Origin: Eonycteris spelaea
Taxonomy: Eukaryota > Chordata > Mammalia > Chiroptera > Pteropodidae
Direction: 5' to 3'
Length of the DNA: 64,000 bases
Assembly (NCBI GenBank): GCA_003508835.1
Contig: PUFA01000070.1
Coordinates: 3,906,001-3,970,000, forward strand
Below are positions 49,625 through 63,035 of this stretch, piece by piece. The position numbers and the translations under genes are program-made. The notes under the pieces were generated by a model. That model saw nothing but the letters and a program-made list of their open reading frames with translations, had not been told where the DNA came from and searched no databases. Within the stretch, counting starts at the first letter, position 1. Each line of letters opens with the position of its first letter.

Positions 49625-49760
49625 AAGTTCAATCAATTCAATTTGATTCAATTCAGGTCAATAATTGGCCATCTATTAGGTGCCTGGAAATTGCTAGGCT
49701 CCAGGAATAAAGACTGGAACACAGTAAAACATAATCTCCGTTCTCGGAGAATTCCAATAG
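49625..49760. repeat. Ancient L2/MIR3-type repeat
   Basis: tctattaggtgcctggaaat followed by gctccaggaataaagactgg, the same family type as at 15,715. Confidence 0.5.
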
Positions 49761-49984
49761 AAGATGTTCATTAGTTCGAGTCTAACAGAGTGACACAAAG
49801 GAAGAAACCTTTGTACAAAGAATGCATCTACCAGGACATGAACCATCAGATCTGACTTTATGAAGATACAAATCTAATCTCTGACCTGTCCTCAAAAATG
49901 CCAGCGTAGTTCATTCTACCCTCACCCTTCAACTCCAGAATTATTAAATTTGGAATTCTTGCATAAAGATATTCTAAAATCTGG

Positions 49985-50105
49985 CTATTCAGAGGGTGGT
50001 CTGTGGACCACCAGCACCAGCATTACCTAGAGCTTGCTGGAAACAAAGAATCTTGGGCCCCACCCCTGAGATACTGAATTAGAATCTGAAGTTAAAAAAT
50101 CTACA
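49985..50105 (+). mobile_element. MER5A fragment
   Basis: gagggtggtctgtggaccac, cagcattacctagagcttgc and gatactgaattagaatctga. Confidence 0.85.
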
Positions 50106-52999
50106 GGCAAAAGAATCAACTAGATTAAAGATTTTCAGTTAAAAAAAGCAGCAAGTAGCCGCCACATCACAATTACAAATACTAACAAAATACAATTGTG
50201 AAATGCAGCAATCAGTCTCATCATTAACACATTTCCAATAGAATCAGCTGCACTCGAATAGAGAATAATTTTTAGTTAATTATAAAATTCTAGTCTCAGA
50301 TGAGCAAAGTCCTCTTACTTCTCAAAATCTATAAATGTTCTGTGTAGCAGTTTTATACACATCAGAAGGACTGAAAAATTATTCTCTTTCAGTAATACCT
50401 CATCTTATGAAAACATGAATTTGTAAAGAAATGGCCTCATTTGAGACATACTCAATGCTTCAAAACACCCTACTATTCTGCAAGAAGACAGATTCAACTT
50501 AATTATAATGAAGCAGATCACATAAGCTGCTTTATTTCATGAGTACTGACCCAATGGGACTTAGGAGAAAATTGACATGAGGAAAGAAACGACCCAGAGA
50601 AAAGCCCCCACCCTCCTACAAAAACCAAGTCTCTTTTCAACTTAAAAGAGAAGGGAAGAGAGGAAGAATGAAGGAAAAAGATTAAAAAAAAAAAAGAGGA
50701 AAGCAATCTAACCCCAATTATCGAATTGAGTTAGAACTGTGAGAAATATATACTAAGTTTTCCTTATTCACAGACTTAAATAGTTCACTCCTCAAATTTC
50801 TAAGTGTGGCTTCTTTGGGGAGTAAATGTCAAGATGACAAAAGTACAGGTGCATATTTCCACACCCAGGTCAGCCAGGCAGATTTGGTAGTTCTGGACCC
50901 AGTAAGAGACCCCTGATTTCACTGTGGTTTCCTAGCAGGTTGGGGAGAAGCACGCATGTGTTAACAACTGATCCAGGGGCCTCTTCAGATGTCTTCTGGA
51001 CTCTGCTACACTTAGGGGGTTTCTGTGATTAGCTTTGATGGAAAGTTTTCTTTTCTCACCCCTACTTATCCATCTGTAAGGTCACTTACTGGGCATGATT
51101 CTGTTATTTCCCATATGCAACATTTTCTCTGCTCTAGGTTTTTTAGCATCCTGAACATTAAAAGAAACAAGAAACAGGAATAAAATGCTTATTTAAAGTC
51201 TCCTGAGACAGCAAGGCCTGTCACAGAATCATCTTTTTTTCTGAACTGGAAGCTAAAATGATACTGGATAGGTTAAGATTCAAGATACTTGATTAAAAAA
51301 GGCCTAAAGTAATTCTGTGGAGCTTATGAATTATTAATAACAACATGAAAAGCCAGCTTCTGCAGAGTTATAACCCAAGCACATTTAATGATGAAAATAC
51401 ATAAGAAACCAATAAAATAGTTCATGAAAACAAAAGTATGATTCTGATGTATTAAAAAAACTCTGGATGGCTACATAAAATTATAGATTAAAACTGGGGA
51501 AGGAAAGACTGCTGGAAGCACAAGAGTGTTTTTTTTATATCCTAAGAGCTGCCAAGATAGAGTCCGCTTGGTATTAATCTAAATCACCACAGTAGGCTAA
51601 TATCCTCAGGCAAAAGGGCTTCAAATAATATCAAAAATGAAGATGAAATCCAAGTATTGATGACTATGATAAATACTTCATCTTCTCCCAAAGGTTGACA
51701 GGTTGGCTGAATCCTGGTGGTATGATGCCAGGTTTAACCAGATCACGGATGTTCAAGGAGATAACATGTTTTGCATGACATGAGAAGCCTTAGTGGGGTA
51801 AAAGCATCGTCCTATATGGCAGTTCCCATAATGGAACTCCATGGAAAACAAGTTCTTCATCCATGTTTCTAGAACAGTAAGAGCCACTGTCATTTGCTGG
51901 CGGCCCTGGAAGTGCCTAGGGGGCAGCCTTAAGCTCCTATGAAACTATGGCAATGAGCACCTGTCATGGGAATGGAGAGGAAAGGAACTCTTCTACAGAA
52001 GTATTCCACCTTAACTTCATCACTCCTGCCTCTGTCTGAGAGGCTTCCGTGATCCTTTATGCTCAGTCCAATCTCTGACTTTTAGTAAGTTTGACTTTGA
52101 CTATTCCACAGTTGTGGGTATTGGGTAAAGATTTGGTCTACCCCGTATTTTGAGTCTTTCTGGGAAAAAAAAAAACCGGTGCAACCCAAGCAAACTGAAT
52201 TGCAAAAACAGCTTTTACATGACTATAGGTAGCTTTCAAAGAACCGGAAATAGATATGTTCAGAACATTTCGTTAGAAGTCAAGTGAAGAGAGTGAATTT
52301 CTTCTAATAAATATCCTTGTCCTTCACTATTTTCTCTCTAGTACTTCACCCTAGAAACCACAAATGCATTTTGTGAGAGACAAGCATCTCTTAGGACTGA
52401 ACTGAATGTCTAAATTTCTATAGGCAACTTTAACATACCTGCTTTCCTGTCTGGGTTCCTCATGGCCCATAAAGAGCTGACAATCCAATTCTTGTTGCTG
52501 CTTTAACAACTGTTAGCAAAACTTGTCTTGAGTTTCTCTGAGCAACAAGAAGGTCAAACTGGTACCTCTATGTATGTGGTAGGAATGAACACAAAGCAGG
52601 AAACAGGAGAATGGAGGCTGCATAAGCCGGAGCCCATGAGCAGTCTGAATAACCATTTGTTGCCTAAATACAGCTGCCACTCATGTGGGCAATCATTTCC
52701 TTCAGAGGAGTGCTACCAGGGGCTCATTTTTTCACAGGCCAAATCTCTGTAACTAACTTGAATCAAATCACAAGAGAGGAGAGAGAATAAAAAAAGATAG
52801 CTCAAATAAATAGACACAGGCCAGGTGGTAAATACTGTGGTGAAAACTGAAGAATAGGGAATGCTGGGGAGAAGGGGTGCTGTTCTTTTAGATAGGGCAG
52901 TGAGGTGAATGAGAAGAAAAAAACAATCTTGTAAAGCCCTGGAAAAAAGTGTTCTAGACAAAAATTAGTAAGGCTCCAGGCAAGGAAAAGCTCCGTAAG

Positions 53000-53700
53000 T
53001 CTGGGGAACAGAAAAACCCATGTACTTGAAGCAAGGCGCCTAAGGGAAAGCTGCAGGACATGAGGCTGAGTGGCAGGCGGTGTCACTTCACATAGGGTCT
53101 AGGTGAAGCTTTTGGATTTTCTTCTAGGGATAATGGGGGCCTTTAGAGACTTTTAAATAGGGATTGACAAGACTGATTTAGCTAGTGTAAGACTGGCTGT
53201 TTGGGAAGAGAATGGATTTTTGATTGGAAGGTCTTGGTGGAAGCTGGGAGACATCTTAGGAAGTTATTGCTATTGCTTCCTAAATGCTGGCAAGAGATGA
53301 GGAAGTGTTGCCTAGGAGACTGAGAATCCAGGTAGTGAAAAACGGCAAGGTTTGGGATATTTGGAAGCTAGAGACGATAGGATTTACTGATGCATTTATA
53401 TGTGGGGAATGAGAGCCTTGGGTTTTTGGCCTGTTTGGGTGGAAAGTGGTGCCATTTTCTGAGGTATAAAAAAGGACAAAAAGTTATGCACGTGGAGGAT
53501 AATAATGATGATGATAGGGGCAAATGTATATATAAAAGTTGTTTTGAGTGTTTGACATGTTCAAGGTGTCTGGTTAGAGATGTCCAGTAGGCATGTGGAT
53601 ATACAAATCTGAAGCCCAGGAAGACGATCAAGGCTGGTGATAAAAATCTAGAAGCCATCAGATAATACTTAAGGTAAGGGACTAAGAGGAAGCCAAACAT
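53000..53700 (+). repeat. Old mammalian interspersed repeat, unclassified
   Basis: ggaagttattgctattgctt, ttgggtggaaagtggtgcca, tgtttgacatgttcaaggtg and agatgtccagtaggcatgtg form a familiar mammalian repeat order, but I cannot name the family safely. Open frames here on both strands are not coding. Confidence 0.5.
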
Positions 53701-55164
53701 CAAACCTTAGGTGACTTTCAACATTCAGAGGTCCTGCCAAGAAGGAAAAGCAAACACTGAAGACTAAATAACAAAGAGCATCCAGTGCTGCAGGTAGAAA
53801 CCAGATGGGTATAGTTTCCCTTAACAAAGGCCCACGGCATCTCCGTTGAAAGGAACTCTAAAAGCCATTCACTTCAGTCACCCAACTCATTTCAGTTTTT
53901 AAATACTCTATCACAAAGGGATAAAAACATGCATAAAACAGTTTACTTTATAACTACTCCATCCTAATCCATTTAACATCATCCCTCTATAATCTTCCTA
54001 ATAAGAGTTCAGCCTAATGAGGAATACAGTACTCCAATTTGGCAGACTTTCATGGATAAATCTTAATACTATTATGTATAGGGGAAAGTCAAACTAATTA
54101 AGAGAATCTGAACTCTGAATAAGTTTGTTTTTGATTAAACACATGTCTCTAGAGAGAAAAGGATAAGGCTAAAAGCTTTAGGACAACCGATTATTCAGAA
54201 ATGATAAAAACAAACATGGCATGTGGTACATGATGTAATCTAATTTCAATCTCATTCTGTATAAATGGCTAGCAGAACACGCGACAGATATCTCTATCAA
54301 GGAAATTAGCTGGAATAAGGGATTATTCTGTGGCAATATCCGATTAAAATAGTAACACAGATGTACCCTTTAAGCACCAAAGTGACCTGCAAACTTTCAC
54401 AGGAAGTGATTGGAGATTGTGATGCTGTCCTGTAAGAATGACAAATATTTTATTATTACTACTGGGCAGAAGCTCTAGGACAAAAAATGTGAATTTTACT
54501 GTTGATGACTTTGTTTCTCTGAATGACTTTTCGAGGGTGTGTAGGTGTGGAACTAGACTGAAAGAGGTTATATTACCAGTCCTGCAATCTTAAAACCAGT
54601 TGTTTTAAGAATTCCAGATATACAGAGTAGTGAATTTGATTACAGATCAGAGATTCCTAGCATTAAGACTCATACTTTCCCCTCTTTTCTCTTTGCAAAT
54701 CATAATCACTTAAAAATTTCAGCATTTAATTACAAATATTTGTTGCCTGTATGAATTTTCCTCTGGCTGTAATACATCCTAATTCTTACAGAATAATTAG
54801 TTACTGTCTTTTTTGCACTTAATGTTGGGGATATTAACTATCACAGATGTGAAATCTATTATTTATAAAACTATAATCTATTTTCCCCTATAATTATATC
54901 TTTATTCTCTCAAACCAATTAAATTTCCTTGGGCAATATCTGCAATATATTTCTTATAATTCATACTTATTCTTTAGAATGACATAATAAAAATCCTCAG
55001 GGTGAAATTAGCTCTGTTCCACTTCCCACCTGATTCCAAATTAAGAAATTGTTACTCTACAAACTAAAATTTACTTAGGACTTTTCTTCAAAGACAGAGT
55101 AGACGATGTCTTAATAGCATTCTGCTTAAGTGACACTCTGGATTAACTAACATTCAGAGGTCAT

Positions 55165-55362
55165 CACCTTGTTAGCCAAATCCAGCCCATTGCCTGATAT
55201 GCTAAATGAAGTCTGACTGCAACACAACCACATCCATTTGCTTACTTATTATCTAAGGCTGCTTTTGCACTAGAGTTGAGTAGGGGCAGAGACCATATGG
55301 CTTACAAAGCTTAAAATATTTACTATCTGGCCCCTTAAAGAGAAAGTTTGTCAACCCCAGCT
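55165..55362 (+). mobile_element. hAT-Tip100-type fragment (Arthur1-like)
   Basis: gccaaatccagcccattgcc, acacaaccacatccatttgc, agagttgagtaggggcagag and aaatatttactatctggccc, ending gtttgtcaaccccag. The family name is from memory. Confidence 0.7.
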
Positions 55363-56829
55363 CTAAAACATACTGACCAGTCAACACACCATGAACACAC
55401 AAAGCTAACAGGCCCTCTCTAATACTCCTATACTTCTCTGCTCTGTATGCTACTAAGAGTCAACTGCACAGTATTTGTGCCACTTATAATTTAATTATAA
55501 CACAATATATTCAATAAATGGATAAGTGAGAAAGGAGTTGTTGGAAAGACCTAGAGGAAACAAAATTATCATTAATTAGGCTAAGGTATGCCAATTGTGT
55601 AAGTGTGTGAAAAACATTAATAAATACCCAGAGTATTTTTCTTCTACATTAAAGAACTCAAAAGTAGAAATCAATGGATGTGGTTTGTGCAAATGAAGAT
55701 GAATCAGAACTTGGTACGAAAAGATAAATCATATTAAAGACTGGCAAGTGCAAGTACATTGGTATGCTTTAGATTAACATATTTAAAGCATGCTTTTATC
55801 ATTTTATATAGTTCTCCACTTTTTCTTTTTTTAAATGTATCATGTGCCGTACTTACAGACAAGTGCAAAACATTCATGCTCATTTTTAAATAAATAAAAT
55901 ATTGCTAATATTTCAGAAGTTCCCTAAATTCCCCCTCCCCAATCACAATCCCTTCTCTTCTCTCTCAAATTGTCTAAACCTCTATATTCAAGTATTTCCA
56001 GCAGAAACAAAAAAGTAAATATTGTTTAGCAATTGAACGATCATTTTCTTTGTTATATTATCCTTAATATCAATAAGCTTTTAGAAGTCTGATATCTAAT
56101 ATTTTTAATTCGGAATTTACAAGCAGTTTGTTTACTTAGTTTATAAAAGTGTTTTCAGTGGTAGAGTTCATCATAAAACTAATTTACTTGTCACAGTAAG
56201 GCACAGTGAAAAATTAAGATTAAAACTAAATTCTAGTAGAGATACAGTAACTATCCTTTAGAAATAATGTTTCTACATTGATAGCCATTTCTGAGAGAGA
56301 AAACCTTACTAATTCAAACTAATATTGATAAGTAAAGACGAAGCTTATCTTAAATGGATAAAAACTGAAGTTATTAAATATGGTTTTCCAAATCATTAGA
56401 TCACCTCCAAATGTATAGAAAAACTTGAACTAGTCTATCAAAGTGTTGAATTATTAAAGTTCTATACTTGTAGTAATTAACAAAAAGGGATTTCATTAAA
56501 TAGGATGTCAATAGTATATATATATAAGCTAATTAGTCTAAAGTGCCTGAAAATATTTTAAATTATTATAGTTCTTTAATCTACTACATGATTAATCTGT
56601 ACTCTGTGAAAACATTTTGCTTTCTTTACAGCTCAGACATTGCTGGGTTCCAAATTTACAGATTTCCAATTTAATAAGATCCTAACTCAAGAAGTTTCAG
56701 AATATCCATAATTTGTTACAAGGGGGAAAAACTTAACTATATAATGGAGTAATGAGTCACATCACCCTAAGCCAGTGGTCAATTGTAGCATCACTATGGG
56801 TGGGTTAAACAGATGCTGTTACATATCTA

Positions 56830-57350
56830 CATAAGATGTGGCAACATCACCTATGATGTATTCTGGTCCAAAGTGTTTAACTTGAATTCATCAAGGCTTT
56901 CTATAATTTTGCTTTGTAGGAAATATGGGGATTGAGAAACAGGCTAAATGACACCACAACTAATGAGATAAATCCAGAAGCTGAGATGTTCTGAGAAACA
57001 ACTGTCCATGTCTCTTCGACAACTTTGCTAGATAAAAAAAGACTGGAGGACATCATCAGATCCAATGTGTGATTCTAAACTGGGTCTAGTCTAGATATAC
57101 CAGCTGTGAAACATTTTCTGAGGTCTTAAACGGAAATATGGTCTGATTACTAAACACTTTTTCAGAAATGGAAAGATGAAGATAATGATTGAAAAAAGTG
57201 GGTTAAAAAACTGTAAAATATGATTCCATACTCCCCTGGTATAAAAATGAATGTATAGACACAGAGAAAAAAATCTATATTTTTAACAGTGATAATCTTG
57301 GGGGAAGAATGTGATAATTTTATATTTGCTTATAGTATTTCTTCAATCAA
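56830..57350 (+). mobile_element. L1MC-type 3' UTR
   Basis: cacctatgatgtattctggt, aaagtgtttaacttgaattc, aagactggaggacatcatca and the later tttttaacagtgataatctt are old L1M 3' UTR phrases; probably two adjoining fragments. Confidence 0.6.
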
Positions 57351-58114
57351 AAACTTAATCTTACACAGACTGCTTCTGTAATACTAAAAAGTTAGTTTTA
57401 AATATAAATTCTATGGAAAACGATATGACTATTTTTTATATCATAGATCCATTCATCATGGTCTATCACAGAAAATTTGAGATATTGACATGAATAGAAA
57501 TCAAGGGAAACTGTGGTATGTATTAAAAAAAGACATCAATTACCCTATTAGATTATTAATAATACTTTGATTCAATCAAGGTCCATTTAGTATCTTCCAT
57601 GTCATTTCACATATGAAATGCTATGCATTAAAATATTGTCTTGACTTTTTCTTATTTTCTTTATAATAATTATTAGATAGCTCAGTATTAAAAGGTATTT
57701 TGCTAAATAAGCTCACAAAGCATAAAGGATTTTATATATGTCTGCATAATAATCAGTCTGTTTCTTTTTCACCAGAGAGGGTCAAGCTTAATGGTTTTTA
57801 GGATCACCATTATATATGCAAATTGGATTCCTACAAAATAAGCAGCCATTTTAGAATGTACATATTCACATATGCTTGTCTTAAAAGTCAACAAATGTAT
57901 AATTTTCACTGAGAGTATTCAATTTCAGTTGAATATGACAATGAACCAATTTCATATCACTTCTTTTAAAATTCATATTTAAGTTGTATTATCTGAGAGT
58001 TGTTCAGATTTTAAATTTAAAGCTGATCTTTTAAAAGTTCAACTTTTTTTAAAAAATGAAAATTACTTGGTATACTTAATTGTTACTTATGTATATCAGT
58101 AATTAGATCAGGAG

Positions 58115-58300
58115 GTTAAAATGTCTGAGATTAAAATACAATTTATTAGCTGTGCAACCTTAGGCAAGCTATCTAGCCTAGCTAAGCATCAGTTCTTTTC
58201 AACTATAAATTGGAGAAAACAGTATTTACTTCACAAGGTTTTGATGATTAGATGAGATTATGTCTGTTACATAATGGGAGCTCAGTATCCATGACAATGA
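58115..58300 (+). repeat. MIR SINE
   Basis: agctgtgcaaccttaggcaa, then aactataaattggagaaaac and ataatgggagctcag. Confidence 0.8.
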
Positions 58301-58479
58301 TGGCAACTCTCATATATCCTGACAATGCTATATATCCCAATAATAATATTGACAATACTACTCTATATCTCCACACAGATGCCCAAATAGGTATCTCAAT
58401 TTTACTAGATAGAACTACTGCTCCTGGCCTCTAATTTCAGTAAATGACACCATCATTAACCAGGTTACTTGGGACCTGA

Positions 58480-59235
58480 ACCCAGAAGTCATTTTTATCT
58501 TCTTTTTCATCCAGTAGATCAAATTCCTATTAGCTCTATCTTCAATGTATTTTGAATCTGACCACTTCTCTTAGGTTTATCATTACCATGCCAGTCGAAG
58601 CCAGCATCATCTCCACTCTGGACAACGGCAAAGATTCTACGTATGGTTCAGTTTTCACTCTCCCTTTTCACTCACCTCAGTCTATTTTCCACCCAGGTGC
58701 TAGAGTGAGTAAAATATAAACCAGGTGACGTCACTTCCTGCTGAGAACCCTTCAGTGGCTTCCCACCGCACTTAGAATAAAATTTAAACCCCTTTCCCTG
58801 CTTAACAGATGTTAAGTGTCTGAGCTTCTGCTTACCTTCTCTCCTGGCACTTTCCTCCTTAGTCCTTCAGCTCCAGCCATACTTGGCCTCCTTTGCTATT
58901 CCTTAAGCATTCTGAGCTTGCCAAAAGCACCTCTGCGCCTACACCTTTAGCCTGCCAGTCCTTGTGCATGAGAGATTCCTTCCCCACATAGCATATGGCT
59001 CTCCAGCTCAATTCTCTGCTCAAATATCAGGCTTTTTTTAAAGCACAAAGCAGCACTCCCATAGCTCTGTTTTATTTTGATTCATAACACTGTCATTACT
59101 GTGTGTGTGTGTAAATTTGTTTCTGATCAGACTGCTCGACTAGCACATAAACTCCATACAAATGGGACTTTGTTTTGCTCATTGCTGGATCCCCATCATC
59201 AAGAATAGTACTGAGTAACTTGTAGGTATTAAAGG
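58480..59235 (+). repeat. L2 LINE 3' region
   Basis: Long, well-ordered L2 similarity: acccttcagtggcttcccac, tccagccatacttggcctcc, ttgtgcatgagagattcctt, cagctcaattctctgctcaa and actccatacaaatgggactt. A (GT)6 tract at 59,101 lies within it. Confidence 0.85.
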
Positions 59236-60397
59236 GATATTTTTCAATACGTGGAGATTTCTACTCATGTTAAATTGAGTTGGGTTTAGCCAAGTACTCC
59301 AACCACTACTTAAATAAGCCCTAAAAAAAAAAAAAAAAGCAAGCAAAGTGGTCACAGAGAATTAGTTCTATATTCCATACTTTGCAGAATCCTTACTAAT
59401 CTAAGCCTGCAAACAAAGTCCATAAAATTCCTCATTTTTATTTGGGATATCTATCATCAGTCTAGCAGAAAAAAGAACCTTTTATTTCATCAGCGTTAGA
59501 AGAAAACAAATATTTTTTAAGAGTTTCTGTATTTAAAACAATTAAGGAATCAGTTATTTGACTGAAATACTTGTAACAAAGGAAAAGAGAAAAGTTATCC
59601 CTGGTTTACTAAATGGTTCTGTATAAAGAAATTATGATATTATGGGATAAAACTGATTTTAGACTCAAAAGGAAAAAGTCAAATCAGAGTGTTAATGAAC
59701 TAAAAATTAATTCTCTTCCCTTAGCAATTCCTTCATAAAAGTTCCAAACTATGGCTCTAAAACAACAGCTAAATACATGAAACTTAAGTTTACCATAAAT
59801 AATCTTCTTTTAACCTATTGTATATCTAAAAGTATGACAGATACTATGAGCCATGAAAATAATTTTCTAATATAAAATTGTTGAATTCAATCAATACAAA
59901 GCAATATATGAGTAAAGTTCCAGCAGATACCTCTCTGAACCTCTTTTACTTTATCTGTGCTTTTCTTATGACACATAACTTTTTTCTTTTATCTATAAAT
60001 ATTGGCATTTTTGGACACAAAATTTTGTCTGTTTTATCTTTGCAGTTCCCTACAGTGTTAGCACAATGACTGGGATACTCAGTACACATTTTCTGAATGA
60101 AAGAATAAATGATGTAGAGCGTTAAAGGTGGGAAATAACGGCAGTAATCACTTCATAAATGTAACAGTGGATATATACGTGCAGAGTCTAAATGAGCCCA
60201 ATTACTGCTTATCTATACCATACCCTATGAGAGTAAAGTATGGAGAGTTAGATAAAACTATAAAAGTGGTTCATGTGCACTCTATCTATTTTGCTTCCTA
60301 GTATTTATCACAACTGTAATAAAGTAATCAGCTGAATCATCATTTGCTCAACATCTGCCTTTTCTACTTTAAATTCTATAGGGTAAGAACTGTATAA

Positions 60398-61839
60398 AAA
60401 CTGTCTAACATAGACCAGTGGAACAGAATCCAGAGTCCAGTAGTAAACTCACATTTACATGGACAAATACTTTTTGACAAAAAAGCTAAAAACATACAGT
60501 AGAGAAAGGAAAGCCTCTTCAATAAATGGTGCTGGGAAAACTGGAAGGCCACCTGCAAAATAATGAAAGTAGACTGATGTCTATCACCACACACCGAAAT
60601 TAACTTAAAATGGATTAAGGACCTGAATATAAGACTGGAATCAAAAAAATGCACAGAAGAAAACACAGGAACTAAACTCAAGGACCTTGGACTTAAAGAG
60701 TATTTTATGAATTTGACCTCAAAGGCAAGTGAAGTAAAAGCAAAAAGAAATGAATGGGTCTTCATCAAACTAAAAAGCTTCTGCTCAGCAAAAGAAACAG
60801 TCAACAAGATAAAGAGACAACCATCAGATTGGGATATTAGGCCCTCCGGTAAGGGCCTAATATCGAAAATATACAAAGAACTCACACAATTCAATAACAA
60901 CAAAAAACAAATAATCGAATCAAAAAATGGACAGAGGACCTGAGCAGACTCTTCTCCCTACAGGACATACAATGGCCAACAAATATATGAAAAGATGCTC
61001 AACATTGCTACTAGGGAAATGCAAATCAAGATCACAATGAGATACCATCTCACACCTGTTAGAAGAGCTAGTAATAACAAATGTTGGAGAGGATGTGGAG
61101 AAATAGGAACCCTCATACAGTGCTGGTGGGACTACAAATTGGTACAACCATTATGGAAAACAGTATGGAAGTTCCTCAAAAAACTAAGAATTGATCTACC
61201 ATATGACCCAGCAATCTCTCTACTGGGTATTCACCCCCAAAGACTTGAAACCCCATATCCGAAAAGATATTTGCACACTGATGTTCATAGCATCATTATT
61301 CACAGCAGCCAGGACATGAAAGCAATAGAAATGTCTTATGATAGATGATTAGCTAAAGAAGCTGTGGTACATATATACAATGTAATACTACTCAGCCATA
61401 AGAAGAGATGAAATACTGCCATTTGTGACAACATGGATGGACCTTGAGATAATCAATCTAAGCGAAATAAGCCAGACAGGAAAAGTTGAAAATCACATAT
61501 CACTTGTATGTGGGATATAAACCTAAAAGCAACAAATGAACAGGGCAAACAAACAGAGACTCAGCGACATGGACAATGGACTAGTGGTTACCAGAGGGAA
61601 GGGAGTGGGGGAGGAGGGGAGAGGTAGACGAAGCAAAGGGAGTCAGACATACCGGGGTAGAGAGAGGGTGAAGTGGGTAAAGGGGATCGAATATACGGTA
61701 GCTGAAGGAAACTGGACTTTGGGTGGTAATCACGGAACAGAATAGATAGATGTCAAATTATAATGTATACCTGAAAATTATATAATTGTATTAACCAATG
61801 TTATGTTACCTCAATAAACTTAATTAAAAAAAAAGAGAG
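60398..61839 (+). mobile_element. 5'-truncated L1 with target-site duplication
   Basis: A 1.44-kb L1 tail in sense plus orientation, antisense to SRGAP1. It contains the ORF2 C-terminal region (the frame from 60,995 to 61,348 is a remnant; another stop-broken part precedes it), a 3' UTR ending cctcaataaacttaattaaa and a short A-tail. The flanks agaactgtataa (60,386-60,397) and agaactgtttat (61,840-61,851) look like a target duplication. ORF2 is broken, so the copy cannot move by itself. Confidence 0.9.
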
Positions 61840-62225
61840 AGAACTGTTTATAGCCTCAAGCATCTCACAATAGTAGGAGCCCAATAAATGTGTTTGGAAT
61901 TAATGAGTGCAGTTAGGGCTGTGCCACTGCATAACCAGAGAAGGACTGGGTTCCCTTCCTAGCAGAGTTTACCAGACACTCACAGCTTCACAGAACGTAA
62001 CAGTTTCTTTTTTTCATTGGTTTTAGAACGCACTTTTTTCACATGCATCTCACAACTGATAGTGTCTTAGTGTCATGCCTAGTTCAATTTGCAAGTATTT
62101 TTTTCTTCCTGAGTATTACGTAAAATAATATTGTTTTAATAAATAATGGTGTTTTAGAAATAGTGGCATATAGTTATTGCTAATTCCATCTTAATACGGA
62201 AAATACAAAAATTTCAAGTACTTAC

Positions 62226-62354
62226 ATCAATTAAGTCTGAAAGATCATGAATATAATACTTGAAAACTGAGGCATTAGTTGCTTCAAGGGTTAGGAGATA
62301 TTCATTTCGTGCCTTTATCGATTTTAGTTTATTTTCCGAATACTTCGCTTGTCT
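62226..62354 (-). CDS. SRGAP1: SRGAP1 exon: F-BAR helix
   Basis: A 129-bp exon of 43 codons in phase 0, encoding RQAKYSENKLKSIKARNEYL, then LTLEATNASVFKYYIHDLSD and LID. Acceptor ccttcaccag|AGACAA, donor ATTGAT|gtaagt. Rich in Lys/Arg, as expected for the membrane-facing surface of an F-BAR domain. Confidence 0.95.
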
Positions 62355-62852
62355 CTGGTGAAGGAGAAGATCCAGGCATTGGGAAAAACAATAAAGTCAT
62401 TTTTAACAAGACAGAGAAACATACATGCATTTTTATTAATCTAAACAATTTATTCTACATCTGTAAATGACCTCTGAAATCCTTTGAGGAAAGTATATAT
62501 TTCAAATCTGATTTAAATAACAAACTAAAATTACCCTGCTATGGGGAATAACAATGTATTTGGGCTTCAGGCCCATTTGCAATGAAATCTCTTTGTTAAT
62601 ATTCAAGTTCTCTACATTGTGTATTGAATACTTGGCATTCACCACTAAATGATGTCCAGCTGTTATTACATGATTTTTATGTTTCTTAAACATTTCACAA
62701 TCCCATGGGAGGAAATTCATGTCGTTTCACAATAATTTACAATCTGTGTCTATCAGCTATTACATCAGTGTTCTTAGGCTCGTCACCTCAAATGAGGATT
62801 ATACAGTACCTCAAGTGAGGATAGAAAGGCTCTGCAATCTATTTTTATTTAC
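62355..62852 (-). other. SRGAP1: 498-bp intron between F-BAR exons
   Basis: Short unique intron with no recognised repeat; a near-duplicate phrase pair (cctcaaatgaggat and cctcaagtgaggat, 62,788-62,822) is the only local structure. Confidence 0.75.
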
Positions 62853-63035
62853 CTTTTCTTTCATTTTTTCAATTTTCTTTACAGAGCTTCGCCGCTGATG
62901 TCTCTCTTCTAGTCTAATATGAAAGACTGGATCACCAGATCTTCCAATTTGCTTTTCTTCTTGTTTCTCGGCCTCTTTCAGCTTACTTTCTGCACTGATG
63001 CTCTCTGCATGATACATATGGTACGTTTTCATCAC
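62853..63035 (-). CDS. SRGAP1: SRGAP1 exon: F-BAR helix, first in window
   Basis: A 183-bp exon of 61 codons in phase 0. It encodes VMKTYHMYHAESISAESKLK, then EAEKQEEKQIGRSGDPVFHI and a basic run up to KKIEKMKEK. Acceptor cattttcacag|GTGATG, donor GAAAAG|gtaaat. Earlier F-BAR exons are not found between here and 64,000. Confidence 0.95.

Larger units (their letters stand above)
47845..62225 (-). other. SRGAP1: Largest intron, 14.4 kb
   Basis: Holds L1 at 47,872, 56,830 and 60,398, MER5A, an old repeat at 53,000, a hAT remnant at 55,165, MIR and L2. 50,110-52,990 and 53,830-55,140 look unique and AT-rich. 59,240-60,385 is unique with an A16 run near 59,323. Confidence 0.65.
1661..63035 (-). 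other. SRGAP1: SRGAP1 gene body, 14 internal exons
   Basis: Fourteen minus-strand exons with GT-AG borders join into one reading frame of about 555 codons that I recognise as SLIT-ROBO Rho GTPase-activating protein 1. In this family an F-BAR domain binds and shapes membrane, a RhoGAP domain inactivates Cdc42/Rho-type GTPases, and an SH3 domain binds the Robo receptor tail in axon guidance and cell migration. The window holds roughly the middle half of a protein that is about 1,085 residues in human. The choice of SRGAP1 over SRGAP2 or SRGAP3 rests on paralogue-specific stretches: the linker SRGRRNSHARHQ, PVPEIQDQ in the GAP domain, DAKELDGPVYEKCMAGDDYC, and EEVDQDAGTEPHTSEDE. Start codon, SH3 domain and stop codon lie outside. 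One exon carries an apparent 1-bp deletion (see 34,570-34,766). Confidence 0.95.

Noticed and set aside
60376..60903. 175-codon minus-strand open frame
   Set aside because: It is antisense to the L1 ORF2 remnant at 60,398-61,839.
60995..61348. 117-codon plus-strand open frame as a gene
   Set aside because: It is the C-terminal remnant of L1 ORF2 within a 5'-truncated element.
1661..63035. SRGAP1 as a pseudogene because of the frameshift
   Set aside because: Introns, splice sites and 13 other exons are intact, including all catalytic RhoGAP motifs; one missing base in a T run does not fit long-term decay.
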